This document shows positions 49,549 to 59,063 of a stretch of 64,000 bases of DNA, piece by piece. The notes below the pieces were generated by a model. That model was not told the origin of the DNA. It was given only the letters and a program-made list of their open reading frames with translations, and ran no database searches. The stretch lies in assembly GCF_946479965.1 (NCBI RefSeq), contig NZ_CAMLHX010000014.1, positions 1 to 64,000 on the forward strand, written 5' to 3'. Each line of letters opens with the position of its first letter. Within the stretch, counting starts at the first letter, position 1. The position numbers and the translations under genes are program-made. This DNA comes from an uncultured Mucilaginibacter sp. (GTDB taxonomy: Bacteria; Bacteroidota; Bacteroidia; Sphingobacteriales; Sphingobacteriaceae).

Positions 49549-50784
49549 ATGCCCGATAACCTCAAGTTAAAACTTTTTATTTTTTTGGTTTTTCTTTCTG
49601 CGTGTTTTTGCAAAGTACATGCGCAGAATAAAAAATCATTAGTAAATCATAAAGCTCCGTCTGTCACATTTCAGGATTGCCTTGATAAAAAGCTTGCGCC
49701 GGATTTTTATAAAGGTAAAATATTGGTGATCGACTTTTGGGCTACCTGGTGCGCTCCGTGCATTGCCGGGTTTCCTCACTTTAACGTCTTATCAAATAAA
49801 TTTGGAAGTAAGGATGTTTTATTTGCCGCTTTAACCGATGACCGCAAAGAAATTGCTCAAAAATTCTTTAAGCGCACACAAAAGCAACTTGTTGCATTAA
49901 AATTAATTGATACAACTTCTAAAACAGAGCATGCTTTTAATATTACATCTATTCCGCATTGTGTGGTGATTAACGCCAATAATATAGTGGTATGGGAAGG
50001 TGAGAGCGGTGATTTGACCGAAAAAATTCTTGATAAGATTATTAAAAAACAATCAATTATTACAGTTAATAAACCAAGGCGGCTACCAACTAAACCCCGC
50101 AATAAGCCCATAGAAGAGCGGGCATCTTTTTCTTTTATGGTAGCTAAATCTGATACAGTAAATTTCCGTTCAGGAGGTAGTCAATCCTGGGGGCGTGGTG
50201 AGCTTTCCAGTTCAAATGAATCAGTAGGTGCTATACTTGAGTCATTAACCGGTTTTAGTAAATCTACCAGAATTATTTCCAACGATGAGAAAAAAATTAA
50301 TCAACTTATTGACATCAAGTATAATTTAGGGTCAGATACCTCTCTTTTTAAAGGTTATGCCAATACTATTATTAAAAATGAGCCAAACAAAAATTTTGTG
50401 ATTTCTCTTTTAGGAAACGCTTTAAAATTCAATACGACAGTAACCAGCCAGCGCCAAAAACACTATGAATTGGTAGTTGCAGATACTGTCAAATTACATT
50501 CCTTTATGGATATGCAGTCTAGGCAGGGTATTTGGCATAGTGGTTTTGATGATTCCCATCTTCCTAAGTTTGAAATAGTGAATTATACGTTGAATGATAT
50601 TGCTACACAATTAGAAAACATCACAAAAAAGTTAATCACCGCCAATATACCCGACGATAACGGGTATGATCTATCTCTGGACATCAGCGACATAGAAACC
50701 CTAAATAAAACACTACTGTTTCACGGCTTAAAATTGATAGAAGTAAATGATGCGGTTGAATTTATGAATATCGCATTTTATTAA
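49549..50784 (+). CDS. TlpA-like thioredoxin-fold protein with an extra C-terminal domain
   Basis: A 411-residue protein: signal peptide (1-25, KVHAQ), a TlpA/ResA thioredoxin domain (about 35-165) with the WCAPC active site, then a 240-residue C-terminal region. That region (AILESLTGFSKSTRII, DISDIETLNKTLLFHGLKLI) resembles the DUF3738/TIGR03435 domain found on redoxins in soil bacteria. It is probably a periplasmic thiol oxidoreductase with an unknown partner domain. Confidence 0.85.
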   Translation: MPDNLKLKLFIFLVFLSACFCKVHAQNKKSLVNHKAPSVTFQDCLDKKLAPDFYKGKILVIDFWATWCAPCIAGFPHFNVLSNKFGSKDVLFAALTDDRKEIAQKFFKRTQKQLVALKLIDTTSKTEHAFNITSIPHCVVINANNIVVWEGESGDLTEKILDKIIKKQSIITVNKPRRLPTKPRNKPIEERASFSFMVAKSDTVNFRSGGSQSWGRGELSSSNESVGAILESLTGFSKSTRIISNDEKKINQLIDIKYNLGSDTSLFKGYANTIIKNEPNKNFVISLLGNALKFNTTVTSQRQKHYELVVADTVKLHSFMDMQSRQGIWHSGFDDSHLPKFEIVNYTLNDIATQLENITKKLITANIPDDNGYDLSLDISDIETLNKTLLFHGLKLIEVNDAVEFMNIAFY

Positions 50785-50802
50785 CCGCTATTCATTTCCC
50801 CT

Positions 50803-51672
50803 TTAGACGGTAAGAAATATTCTTTCCCGTATCTCCGGGATAATCCCCTTCTCCAAGGCTGTATCAAACAATAATTTAATCGCCTTCTTTCCCTCCTCGC
50901 CCAGATCAACGGAGTATTTGTTTACATACAGTTCAATGTGCTTATACATCACCTCTTCACTCATTTCCTGCGCGTGTTGGCGAATGAATTCTAAACCCGA
51001 TTTTGGATTAGCGAAAGCAAACTCAACCGATTTGCGCAACACTCTGTTTATTTTATGCTGAACATCCACAGGTAAATTACGGTTGGCAACTATGCCCCCT
51101 AAAGGGATAGCACAGCCGGTTTTCTTCTCCCAAAAATCGCCGAGGTCGATTATCTTTTTGAGGCCTTTGTCCTGGTAGGTGAAACGGTTTTCGTGGATGA
51201 TGAGGCCTATATCTACCCTACCCTCTAAAACTGCATTCTCAATATCCGAGAATACCAGTTCAACTTTATTGGTGGCTTCAGGAAAAGCCAATCCCAATAA
51301 AAAATTAGCGGTAGTGTATTTGCCGGGAATGCCGATTAGAGGATTTCGGATTTCGGATGTTCGATTTCGGATTTGATTACTTTGTAAGTCAGAGATCGAA
51401 ATTTCGACATTCGAAATCAAAAGCGGCCCCACCCCAAAACCCAGCGCGCTGCCTGCATCCAACAAAACATATTGATGGGCCACATAGGCAAAAGCATGAT
51501 AGCTTAGCTTGGTAATATCCAACTCGCCGCGAAATGCTTTTTGGTTAAGCGTTTCCACATCATCATAAAAAACCTCAAACTCCAGTCCTTCGGTATCTAT
51601 TTTATGATGAATAAGCGCGTCGAAAATAAAAGTATCGTTAGGACAAGGCGAAAAGCCGAGCGTTAGTTTCAT
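50803..51672 (-). CDS. mqnD: 1,4-dihydroxy-6-naphthoate synthase (futalosine pathway)
   Basis: A 289-residue enzyme of the periplasmic-binding-protein fold with the MqnD start LGFSPCPNDTFIFDALI, GSALGFGVGPLLIS and IPGKYTTANFLL. It makes the naphthoate ring in menaquinone synthesis by the futalosine route. Residues about 85-111 are a translated TTTCGGAT-type repeat, an insertion in a surface loop. It overlaps the DinB gene by 4 bases. Confidence 0.93.
   Translation of the reverse strand: MKLTLGFSPCPNDTFIFDALIHHKIDTEGLEFEVFYDDVETLNQKAFRGELDITKLSYHAFAYVAHQYVLLDAGSALGFGVGPLLISNVEISISDLQSNQIRNRTSEIRNPLIGIPGKYTTANFLLGLAFPEATNKVELVFSDIENAVLEGRVDIGLIIHENRFTYQDKGLKKIIDLGDFWEKKTGCAIPLGGIVANRNLPVDVQHKINRVLRKSVEFAFANPKSGLEFIRQHAQEMSEEVMYKHIELYVNKYSVDLGEEGKKAIKLLFDTALEKGIIPEIRERIFLTV
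51339..51420. repeat. TTTCGGATTTCGGATG repeat inside mqnD
   Basis: GGATTTCGGATTTCGGATG followed by TTCGATTTCGGATTTG; an in-frame copy of the family at 46299. Coding strand gives an Asn/Arg/Ser-rich loop. Confidence 0.65.
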
Positions 51673-52115
51673 TTATCTAATAATCTTCTGTGGTAATTTA
51701 CCTGGCCCAAATGGTAGCTAAGATGCGTTACCAGGTGCAATAAAAAATATCCTGTTGTCATCTTACCGCCTAAAACTTCCAGCGGGTATTCCTCTTCAAA
51801 TTTTTCCGTTTTAAAACTGCTCATAACCTGGTCGATCATGACAATTGTATCTTCTATTTTCTGCACCAGCTCGGGCCGGGGGGTATTTTTTAACGAAAAC
51901 TCAAGGTCGCGTTGCCTTATGTAACCTGTGTTACCAATTGCTGCACCAATGTAGGTATTAAGGTTGCCCACCAAATGCAGGCAAAGGTTACCCGCAGAAT
52001 TGGCAATTTCCGCTTCAACAGCCCATATTGCGCTTTCGGTACGGTACGCTTCAATTTCCTCTTTAAGTTTGGTAAGGTCTCTCTTAAAAAGAGCTCGTAA
52101 GTTTTCCTGTAACAT
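51669..52115 (-). CDS. DinB-family protein
   Basis: A 148-residue four-helix protein with the DinB/DUF1572 pattern (LCLHLVGNLNTYIGAAIGNTGYIR, HLVTHLSYHLGQVNYHRR) and conserved His metal ligands. The family includes bacillithiol- and mycothiol-dependent transferases. It lies between the futalosine genes mqnD and mqnB and overlaps mqnD, but a role in quinone synthesis is unproven. Confidence 0.85.
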   Translation of the reverse strand: MLQENLRALFKRDLTKLKEEIEAYRTESAIWAVEAEIANSAGNLCLHLVGNLNTYIGAAIGNTGYIRQRDLEFSLKNTPRPELVQKIEDTIVMIDQVMSSFKTEKFEEEYPLEVLGGKMTTGYFLLHLVTHLSYHLGQVNYHRRLLDK

Positions 52116-52163
52116 ATTATTTGTGATGAACTTTTTTACTTCCGGTCAAAAAATTAGGTAGAA

Positions 52164-52826
52164 TTATAATTCTTTGATCAGCTCCAACGCAAATGTATTC
52201 AGATTTTTTACAGCAAGTCCTATCTCCCAGTTGTCGCGGTTGCGTTTTTCAACATAATTTGACACTGCCCTGATCTGCACGCAAGGCACCTTTAACTGAT
52301 GGCAGGCATAAAAAAATGCTGCGCCTTCCATGCTTTCCAGTTGTGGCTTAAGTCTGTCAGTAATTGCAGCTATAGATGCTTCATTGCCGTGCACTTTATT
52401 CACCGTTATGGCGGTTGCTTTAGGCGGATTTATTTTTTGCGTGAAATAACTGATGGAACTCGTAGGGTTAAAAATGCCGGCTCCTAAACCCAATTGTTCA
52501 ATGCTGATAAAACGAGTATCATCCTCGGCCCCCAACTCGGCAAAAGTGTCTTGCGTTATATTGACTACACTGCCCAAAGGGATGTTACGATCGAAACTAC
52601 CTGCAATTCCTACGTTAATTACAAGGTTATACACGTTATGCGGCAGATGTTTCCCTAAAGCAAAAGCGGTAGGCACCATGCCTGCGCCGGTTATAAGAAC
52701 CGAGCAGTTAGCTACCGAAGCATGGCGGGGTAAAAACAGATCAGGTTCATCTTTTACCTGCAAACCTAACCCTTGTATTAACGGCTCAACTTCGGGCTGC
52801 GTTGCAGCTACAATCAAAATGCGCAT
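52164..52826 (-). CDS. mqnB: Futalosine hydrolase
   Basis: A 220-residue nucleoside-phosphorylase-fold enzyme with the MqnB pattern (VINVGIAGSFDRNIPLGSVVNI, ESMEGAAFFYACH, RAVSNYVEKRNR). It cleaves the base from futalosine in menaquinone synthesis and works with MqnD 0.5 kb downstream. Confidence 0.92.
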   Translation of the reverse strand: MRILIVAATQPEVEPLIQGLGLQVKDEPDLFLPRHASVANCSVLITGAGMVPTAFALGKHLPHNVYNLVINVGIAGSFDRNIPLGSVVNITQDTFAELGAEDDTRFISIEQLGLGAGIFNPTSSISYFTQKINPPKATAITVNKVHGNEASIAAITDRLKPQLESMEGAAFFYACHQLKVPCVQIRAVSNYVEKRNRDNWEIGLAVKNLNTFALELIKEL

Positions 52827-52861
52827 AGGCCTTGTTTTTATGCTAATATAGCTTTTTTTAG

Positions 52862-52985
52862 TTTGCAGTTCTTTGAAGTTGCAGTAGCAGAAGGCAGTAG
52901 CAGTTTTATTTGATAGCGGCCAGAAATCAAATCACCCCATTTAACTGCTACTGCCGCTGCCACTAAAAAACTGTCGACGGCAAAA
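52862..52985. repeat. Palindromic GCAGTAGCAGAAGGCAGTAG repeat
   Basis: GTTGCAGTAGCAGAAGGCAG followed by TAGCAGT on one arm, and ACTGCTACTGCCGCTGCCAC on the other, form a large imperfect palindrome between the divergent mqnB and PTPS genes. One family copy in this window. Confidence 0.55.
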
Positions 52986-53028
52986 CTTGAAACTACTACT
53001 AAAACAAAAAACGCCAAATCAAAATTAG

Positions 53029-53036
53029 TATATTTG
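53029..53036 (+). promoter_or_regulatory. -7 promoter element TATATTTG for the PTPS-folE unit
   Basis: Full TAnnTTTG match; predicted start about 53042 gives a 9-base leader to the ATG at 53051. Confidence 0.55.
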
Positions 53037-53050
53037 CACCCATTAAAATT

Positions 53051-53470
53051 ATGATGATACACATAACGCGCAGGGAACATTTTAATGCAGCACACAGAAT
53101 GTACCGTGAGGAGTGGAGCGCTGAGAAAAATGCTGAGGTTTTTGGTAAGTGCGCCAACCCAAACTGGCACGGGCATAACTATAATCTTTTTGTAACCGTT
53201 AAAGGGCAGATAACCCATGCTACAGGTTATTTAATTGACCTTAAAGAGTTAAAAGAGATCATTAACGAATACGTTATTGAGAAGCTGGATCATAAAAACC
53301 TTAATCTGGATGTTGATTTTATGAAAGGTAAGATGGCATCAACAGAGTTGTTGTGCATTGAAATTTTCAACCAGTTGAAAGCGCCTATCGAAGCCTACGA
53401 GGGTGTATTTTTGCACTCGGTTAGGTTGTTTGAGACCGAGAATAACTCGGCTGAATATTTTGGTGATTAA
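53051..53470 (+). CDS. 6-pyruvoyl-tetrahydropterin-synthase family enzyme, PTPS-II motif
   Basis: A 139-residue T-fold enzyme. The zinc and catalytic region reads FNAAHRMYREEW and KCANPNWHGHNYNL, that is Cys-x5-HGH. By the published motif rules this is the PTPS-II pattern (pterin synthesis), and not the Cys-x3-HGH of QueD in queuosine synthesis. LDHKNLNLD follows. It precedes folE by 9 bases. Confidence 0.85.
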   Translation: MMIHITRREHFNAAHRMYREEWSAEKNAEVFGKCANPNWHGHNYNLFVTVKGQITHATGYLIDLKELKEIINEYVIEKLDHKNLNLDVDFMKGKMASTELLCIEIFNQLKAPIEAYEGVFLHSVRLFETENNSAEYFGD

Positions 53471-53479
53471 ATCTGAAAA

Positions 53480-54118
53480 ATGATTGATAATAACAATATC
53501 CCCGATAGGGATGATGATATAAACGGTTACGAAAAGGTAGACCGTTACAACCCCGAACTGATAGCCAGCTTGTCTGCCCATTACAAAGAAGTGCTGAAGC
53601 AAATAGGCGAAAATCCTGAACGCGAAGGTTTATTAAAAACCCCGGAGCGCATTGCCAAAGCCATGCTTTACCTTACCCACGGCTATGATCTGGACGCTAA
53701 GGAAATTTTAGGATCAGCTTTGTTTAAGGAAGAATACAGCCAGATGGTGGTAGTGAAGGACATTGAAGTATATTCTATGTGTGAGCACCACATGCTGCCT
53801 TTTTTTGGCAAAGCGCATATAGCATATATACCCAATGGCTACGTGGTTGGCTTAAGTAAAATACCACGCGTGGTTGATGCCTACGCCCGCCGTTTACAGG
53901 TACAGGAACGTTTAACCAACGAGATACGTGATTGTATACAGGAAACATTGCAGCCTATTGGCGTTGGGGTGGTAATTGAGTGCCGCCACCTTTGTATGTG
54001 TATGCGTGGTGTACAAAAACAAAACTCTGTAACTACCACATCGGCCTTTACGGGCGGCTTTCTGCAAGAAAAAACAAGGGCAGAGTTTTTACATTTGATA
54101 TCTTCGAAATTAAGTTGA
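53480..54118 (+). CDS. folE: GTP cyclohydrolase I
   Basis: A 212-residue T-fold enzyme with the zinc ligands in [13 protein letters not shown] and [10 protein letters not shown] and the [19 protein letters not shown] motif. It converts GTP to dihydroneopterin triphosphate, the substrate of the PTPS-type enzyme encoded just upstream and of folate synthesis. Confidence 0.95.
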   Translation: MIDNNNIPDRDDDINGYEKVDRYNPELIASLSAHYKEVLKQIGENPEREGLLKTPERIAKAMLYLTHGYDLDAKEILGSALFKEEYSQMVVVKDIEVYSMCEHHMLPFFGKAHIAYIPNGYVVGLSKIPRVVDAYARRLQVQERLTNEIRDCIQETLQPIGVGVVIECRHLCMCMRGVQKQNSVTTTSAFTGGFLQEKTRAEFLHLISSKLS

Positions 54119-54235
54119 TTGTGTTGATTAAGTGAGTGGTTGTGCGGCTTAATCAACTGTTGATCAATACACAATATAATTAATAACCCTCTTTATTTAA
54201 AACCACTCTCACAATCAACTTAATAAACCACTTAA
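54119..54235. repeat. Palindromic TGTTGATTAAGTGAGTGGTT repeat upstream of fabD
   Basis: GTTGATTAAGTGAGTGGTTG at 54122 has a long imperfect inverted partner (CACAATCAACTTAATAAACC then ACTTAACCAAACC) at 54212-54239. It could fold into a stem across the gap and may sit in the fabD leader. Confidence 0.55.
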
Positions 54236-54243
54236 CCAAACCA

Positions 54244-55131
54244 ATGAAAGCATACATTTTTCCGGGGCAGGGCGCCCAATTTGTAGGTATGGGCAAGGAC
54301 CTGTACGATAGATCAGAAAAAGCACGCGAATTATTTGAGCAGGCTAATACTATTCTGGGTTTCCGCATTACCGATGTAATGTTTAACGGTACCGACGAGG
54401 ACCTGAAACAAACCAGGGTAACGCAGCCTGCTATATTTCTGCATTCGGTTATCCTTGCTAAAGTATTGGGCGATGATTTTAAACCTGATATGGTAGCCGG
54501 GCACTCATTGGGCGAATTTTCGGCCTTGGTTTCGGCAAACGCTTTGTCTTTTGAGGATGGTTTAAGATTGGTTGCGGCGCGTGCCAATGCTATGCAAAAA
54601 GCCTGCGAGATCCAGCCATCAACCATGGCGGCTATTTTAGGGTTGGATGATTTTACGGTTGAGGATATTTGTCAACGTATAAGTGATGTAGTAGTCCCTG
54701 CCAACTATAACTGCCCGGGCCAATTGGTAATATCAGGTTCAATAGCCGGTGTTGACAAGGCCTGCGAGTTGATGACCGAAGCAGGCGCTAAAAGAGCTAT
54801 AAAACTAAATGTGGGCGGCGCTTTCCACTCACCGTTAATGGAAGCTGCACGCGTTGAGCTGGAACATGCAATTGTGCATACTACCATCAATAAGCCAATT
54901 TGTCCCGTATATCAAAATATAGATGCCAAACCATATACAGATCCGGAACAGATAAAACATAACTTAAATGCCCAGCTTACGGGCGCGGTACGATGGACGC
55001 AGACTGTTATGCACATGCTTGAAGATGGTGCGACATCATTTACCGAGGTAGGACCGGGAAGTGTATTGCAAGGGCTGGTTAAAAAAGTGAACCGGCAAAT
55101 ACCGACTGAAAGCGCAGAAATAGCACAATAA
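54244..55131 (+). CDS. fabD: Malonyl-CoA:ACP transacylase
   Basis: A 295-residue acyltransferase with FPGQGAQFVGMGKDLY at the N-terminus and the catalytic Ser88 in AGHSLGEFSALV; a second motif GGAFHSPLM holds the active His. It loads malonyl onto acyl carrier protein for fatty-acid synthesis. Other fab genes are elsewhere. Confidence 0.95.
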   Translation: MKAYIFPGQGAQFVGMGKDLYDRSEKARELFEQANTILGFRITDVMFNGTDEDLKQTRVTQPAIFLHSVILAKVLGDDFKPDMVAGHSLGEFSALVSANALSFEDGLRLVAARANAMQKACEIQPSTMAAILGLDDFTVEDICQRISDVVVPANYNCPGQLVISGSIAGVDKACELMTEAGAKRAIKLNVGGAFHSPLMEAARVELEHAIVHTTINKPICPVYQNIDAKPYTDPEQIKHNLNAQLTGAVRWTQTVMHMLEDGATSFTEVGPGSVLQGLVKKVNRQIPTESAEIAQ

Positions 55132-55138
55132 ATTAAAC

Positions 55139-55168
55139 AAGCCGCAAACTAAAGCGGCTTTTTTTTAT
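55139..55168 (+). terminator. Rho-independent terminator of fabD
   Basis: AAGCCGC (55139-55145) and GCGGCTT (55154-55160) arms with an 8-base loop, followed by T8. Confidence 0.88.
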
Positions 55169-55203
55169 TTAAGTGTGTAAGTTTACATATCAATTTTTAC
55201 CTC

Positions 55204-58200
55204 TTGAGCTATTCCGGAAAAATACGATTAATGCTGTTATTGCTGGCGGCTAGCTTGCTGCTTACAGCGCTAATTGTACATCGTACCTATACGTCCGATG
55301 CCAGTATGCGCGAAAGCGCACGGGAGCTGGAAAGCAATCTGCATAAAAAGGAGTCGTACATTTACAACTTCATCAACAGCAAACCCAATTTTAATAGTTT
55401 ACGGCAAGTAGCTCAAAACGAAAAAGATGCCCTGAAGCTGATCAAACAGTTTACAACCGAAAACGACATCAGGTTTTTAACGGTAAAAAATAACGCCATA
55501 TCTTTTTGGAGCGGTGTTGACGTTATACCTCCCTTCCCCTCCAGAATAAAAGAGGGCGTATCATTCATAAAAGAAGCAAACGGTTATTACGAGGCCATTA
55601 AAAAAACTGACGGAGATTTTTCGGTTATCTTTTTCATCCCCATAAAAAGGATGTATGCTTTTCAAAATCAGTACCTGCAAAATACTTTTTCGTATAATCT
55701 TGTAGATGAAAAAAATATAGAAATTGCCGATTTTACAGACAAAGACACCTATGTAATTCGCGATGTAAATAAGGCATACCTTTTTTCTGTTAAGGCTAAA
55801 CCTAAACAAGTTAACTCGCGTTTCTACTACTCAGAGGTAACGCTTTGGCTGCTGGCATTTATGGTGATGAGCATCTTTGTTCAAAACACCTGTAACTACT
55901 TTGCCCGCAAAGAACTTCCCTTCCTAGCCCTAACACTCCTGGCGTTATTCATTGTTGGTATTCGCGGACTAAACCTTTATTATAACTGGCCCAACTGTAC
56001 GTATAATCTCGGCATTTTTAATCCTACACTTTTTTCCGCGGGACCTATATTTCCATCATTAGGCGACCTTAGCATAAACATACTGTGTATGTGTTGGTTC
56101 GCGGCTTTTCTATATCAGCTTCGTAACAAGCTGCTCAAATTTATACCCGGCATCTTTTCGGGTTATGTTATACTTGCGGGATGCCTCGTTGTATTGATCA
56201 TTACTTCAACGACCCTTTATCACTTATTTGCTGGCCTGGTTATCAACTCAGACATCAGTTTTGATGTTAATAATGTGCTTAACCTATCCATATTCAGTTT
56301 GTGTGGGTTGCTTATGCTTTGTTTTAGCTTTTTAACATTTATGCTGCTGATAGAGGTGGCTTTAAGCATTTGCGTGCAATTACCAATACCCCGCAGGCAG
56401 CAGTTGCTTTTTGTAATAGCAGGCACGTTTTGTTGCACCATTGCCTGGGCAGTGTTTTATCACGAATTCACTCTTTTTTATTTTTTGTGGACGGGGATTG
56501 TCCTGGCCCGCGGATATGCCTATTATTATCAGCAAGGCGGTTTGAACTACCGGTCGTTAGCGGTAATAATATTAATATGTTCGCTTATATCGGCGATTTC
56601 GCTTACGGGATTCGAGAAAGAAAAAGAGCGCGTCACCAGGAAAATGCTGATAAGAAAACTGGAAATTCCTGATGATGCTAAAGCCGATACGGCATTTAGA
56701 AAAATTGAAAACAAAATTATCAAAGATCAAGTTATAGTCGACTTTTTCTCGAAGGATCACCCCGATAATGAGCACATTAAAAATTATTTTAAGAAACGCT
56801 ATTTTGATAGCTACCTATCAAAATATGACCTGACCATACGCGCGTTTGATACTAAAGGGAAACCTATTACAGGCGATACAAGCTTTACCTTTGACGTTTT
56901 TGCATATATGGTGCAGTATAGCTCCATTAAAGTGTCAAACTATTTTTACCGGCAAACGGCAACGCCCGGAGTGCTGGAGTACTTTGCGATTTTACCTATA
57001 GTTAATAAGGATGAGCACCTTGGTACAATAGTCGTCCAGTTTGGCGCAAACACCTATAACACAGATTATTTCCCGGCTTTGCTGGCCGATGGCAACTTTG
57101 CTGCCGACGACGATTTTAAAAATTACTCTTATGCCTTTTATTCGGACAATAAACTGATCTCGCAGAATGGCCCCTATGTTTACAACCTCGTAAACGATAC
57201 CATATCCGGTTTTAAGGGGGCTCCAAAAGAATCTAAGGAACACAGCTCTACGGTGATAAATAATACCTGGTATGATCCTATTGACAACTACAGCCACATG
57301 GTTTATAACAAAAATGAGCGCGAGATTATAGTTGTAAGTAAAGAAGAAAGGCCGGTATTTAATATTATTACATCCCTCACTTTTTTCTTTATTATATTGC
57401 TGGTGTTTAGTGTGATTGTTGTCTTATCAGTTTGGGCCTGGACACGTATTAAAATATTAACCATAACCAATGATCGCATAAAGTGGGGGCTGCGCCTCAG
57501 TTTTGACAAAGTGCTTTATAAAACGCGCATTCAGTTATCCATGGTATCAGCAGTTGTTGTAACACTGATACTGGTGGGCGCGGTTACGTACGCATCTATT
57601 AGCGCGCAGTACCAAAGTCAGCAGGAAAAAATGATACGGGATAAAATAATCCGTATAACTAACACCATTGAAAATTCCGGCGAAGACTACATCGACGACA
57701 ACAACAAGGAAAAAACGCAAATAGCGCTTGATGGCCTCGCCGAATCATACGCTACAGATTTGACCATCTTTAAACCAAACGGAGAAGTTGAAGTAACTAC
57801 GCAGCCACGCATTTACGAGGCAGGACTAATAGCGGACAGGATGGACGCCAGGGCTTATATCCACCTTAATAAGTTGCAACGCTCTGAATATATAAACGAA
57901 GAAACTATTGGCCAATTTAAATACAAAGCCGTATACGCCCCGATTAGAAAAAACAATAGAAATGAAACAGTCGCCTATCTGCAGTTACCCTATTTTGCAA
58001 ATGAAGTAGATTACCGCGAGCGTATAGGGTCTTTACTTAATGTAATGATCAATATTTACGCGCTGATATTTATAGCAATTGGTTTCTTTGCTGTTGTTAT
58101 TGCCCGGCAGATAACCTATCCCTTAAACTTTATACAGCAAAGTTTAAGTAAAACCATCTATGGCCAAAAAAATGAGCCTATACAATGGAGCCGCGATGAT

Positions 58201-58950
58201 GAGATAGGCGCGTTGGTAAGTGAATACAATAAAATGATATCGGCACTTGAACAAAGTGCGCAAAAGCTGGCACAATCTGAAAGGGAAAGCGCCTGGCGCG
58301 AAATGGCCAAGCAGGTTGCCCACGAAATTAAAAACCCTTTAACACCCCTTAAACTCGGGCTTCAATTATTGGAGAAATCATGGCGCGAAAAGGACCCTCG
58401 GTTTGACCAAAAATTTGAGCGTTTCAGTAAATCGTTTGTTGAGCAGATAGAGAGCTTGTCTTCCATAGCATCAGAGTTTTCTGCTTTCGCCAAAATGCCC
58501 GACACCCGAATGCAAAGGTTCAATATTTTTGACGTTTTGAACCAGGCGGTTGTCATTTTTAAGCAAATGGACAATTTCACCATAAGATATAATTCGCCCG
58601 AAGATCCATTCATCGTATTTGCTGATCGCGACCAATTATTGCGCTGCTTTAACAATTTGCTTAAAAACTCAATTGAAGCTACCCCGTCAGACAGATCAGG
58701 CCTTGTTGAGATAAACTACGAAACCGGTGATAAGAATATACTGTTTATGATAAAGGATAATGGCAACGGTATCCCTGAGAATATGCGCGAAAAAATATTT
58801 GAACCTAACTTCACTACAAAAAGTTCGGGTACGGGTTTGGGTCTGGCGTTTGTAAAAAATTCGATTGAAAACGCAGGCGGTAAGGTTTGGTTTGAGACAA
58901 AAACCGGCCAGGGAACCACATTTTACCTTAATTTCCCTAAAGCAACATAA
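55204..58950 (+). CDS. Very large NtrY-like sensor histidine kinase
   Basis: A 1248-residue kinase. It has an N-terminal membrane anchor, a soluble region (to about 215), a block of several helices (about 215-480), an outer region (to about 710), further helices near 720-800, another soluble region, then a helix and HAMP-like segment (about 955-1035). HisKA has the His in KQVAHEIKNPLTPLK and the HATPase has DNGNGIPENM and GTGLGLAFV. The kinase core is NtrY-like; no regulator gene is beside it. The start is a TTG at 55204; ATG at 55231 would lose nine residues. Confidence 0.87.
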   Translation: MSYSGKIRLMLLLLAASLLLTALIVHRTYTSDASMRESARELESNLHKKESYIYNFINSKPNFNSLRQVAQNEKDALKLIKQFTTENDIRFLTVKNNAISFWSGVDVIPPFPSRIKEGVSFIKEANGYYEAIKKTDGDFSVIFFIPIKRMYAFQNQYLQNTFSYNLVDEKNIEIADFTDKDTYVIRDVNKAYLFSVKAKPKQVNSRFYYSEVTLWLLAFMVMSIFVQNTCNYFARKELPFLALTLLALFIVGIRGLNLYYNWPNCTYNLGIFNPTLFSAGPIFPSLGDLSINILCMCWFAAFLYQLRNKLLKFIPGIFSGYVILAGCLVVLIITSTTLYHLFAGLVINSDISFDVNNVLNLSIFSLCGLLMLCFSFLTFMLLIEVALSICVQLPIPRRQQLLFVIAGTFCCTIAWAVFYHEFTLFYFLWTGIVLARGYAYYYQQGGLNYRSLAVIILICSLISAISLTGFEKEKERVTRKMLIRKLEIPDDAKADTAFRKIENKIIKDQVIVDFFSKDHPDNEHIKNYFKKRYFDSYLSKYDLTIRAFDTKGKPITGDTSFTFDVFAYMVQYSSIKVSNYFYRQTATPGVLEYFAILPIVNKDEHLGTIVVQFGANTYNTDYFPALLADGNFAADDDFKNYSYAFYSDNKLISQNGPYVYNLVNDTISGFKGAPKESKEHSSTVINNTWYDPIDNYSHMVYNKNEREIIVVSKEERPVFNIITSLTFFFIILLVFSVIVVLSVWAWTRIKILTITNDRIKWGLRLSFDKVLYKTRIQLSMVSAVVVTLILVGAVTYASISAQYQSQQEKMIRDKIIRITNTIENSGEDYIDDNNKEKTQIALDGLAESYATDLTIFKPNGEVEVTTQPRIYEAGLIADRMDARAYIHLNKLQRSEYINEETIGQFKYKAVYAPIRKNNRNETVAYLQLPYFANEVDYRERIGSLLNVMINIYALIFIAIGFFAVVIARQITYPLNFIQQSLSKTIYGQKNEPIQWSRDDEIGALVSEYNKMISALEQSAQKLAQSERESAWREMAKQVAHEIKNPLTPLKLGLQLLEKSWREKDPRFDQKFERFSKSFVEQIESLSSIASEFSAFAKMPDTRMQRFNIFDVLNQAVVIFKQMDNFTIRYNSPEDPFIVFADRDQLLRCFNNLLKNSIEATPSDRSGLVEINYETGDKNILFMIKDNGNGIPENMREKIFEPNFTTKSSGTGLGLAFVKNSIENAGGKVWFETKTGQGTTFYLNFPKAT

Positions 58951-59014
58951 CATATTGCCTATGTTATAAAATGTAAGCCATTGTATTACAATAAGCTTTA
59001 TATAACATTATGTG

Positions 59015-59022
59015 TATATTTG
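59015..59022 (+). promoter_or_regulatory. -7 promoter element TATATTTG for the TPR gene
   Basis: Full TAnnTTTG match 41 bases before the ATG at 59064. Confidence 0.5.
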
Positions 59023-59063
59023 TATTTAAAAGCAATTTGAATTTAAGGGGACATATATTTTAA

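Noticed and set aside
53051..53470. QueD (queuosine synthesis)
   Set aside because: The catalytic spacing is Cys-x5-HGH, not Cys-x3-HGH, and folE follows directly.
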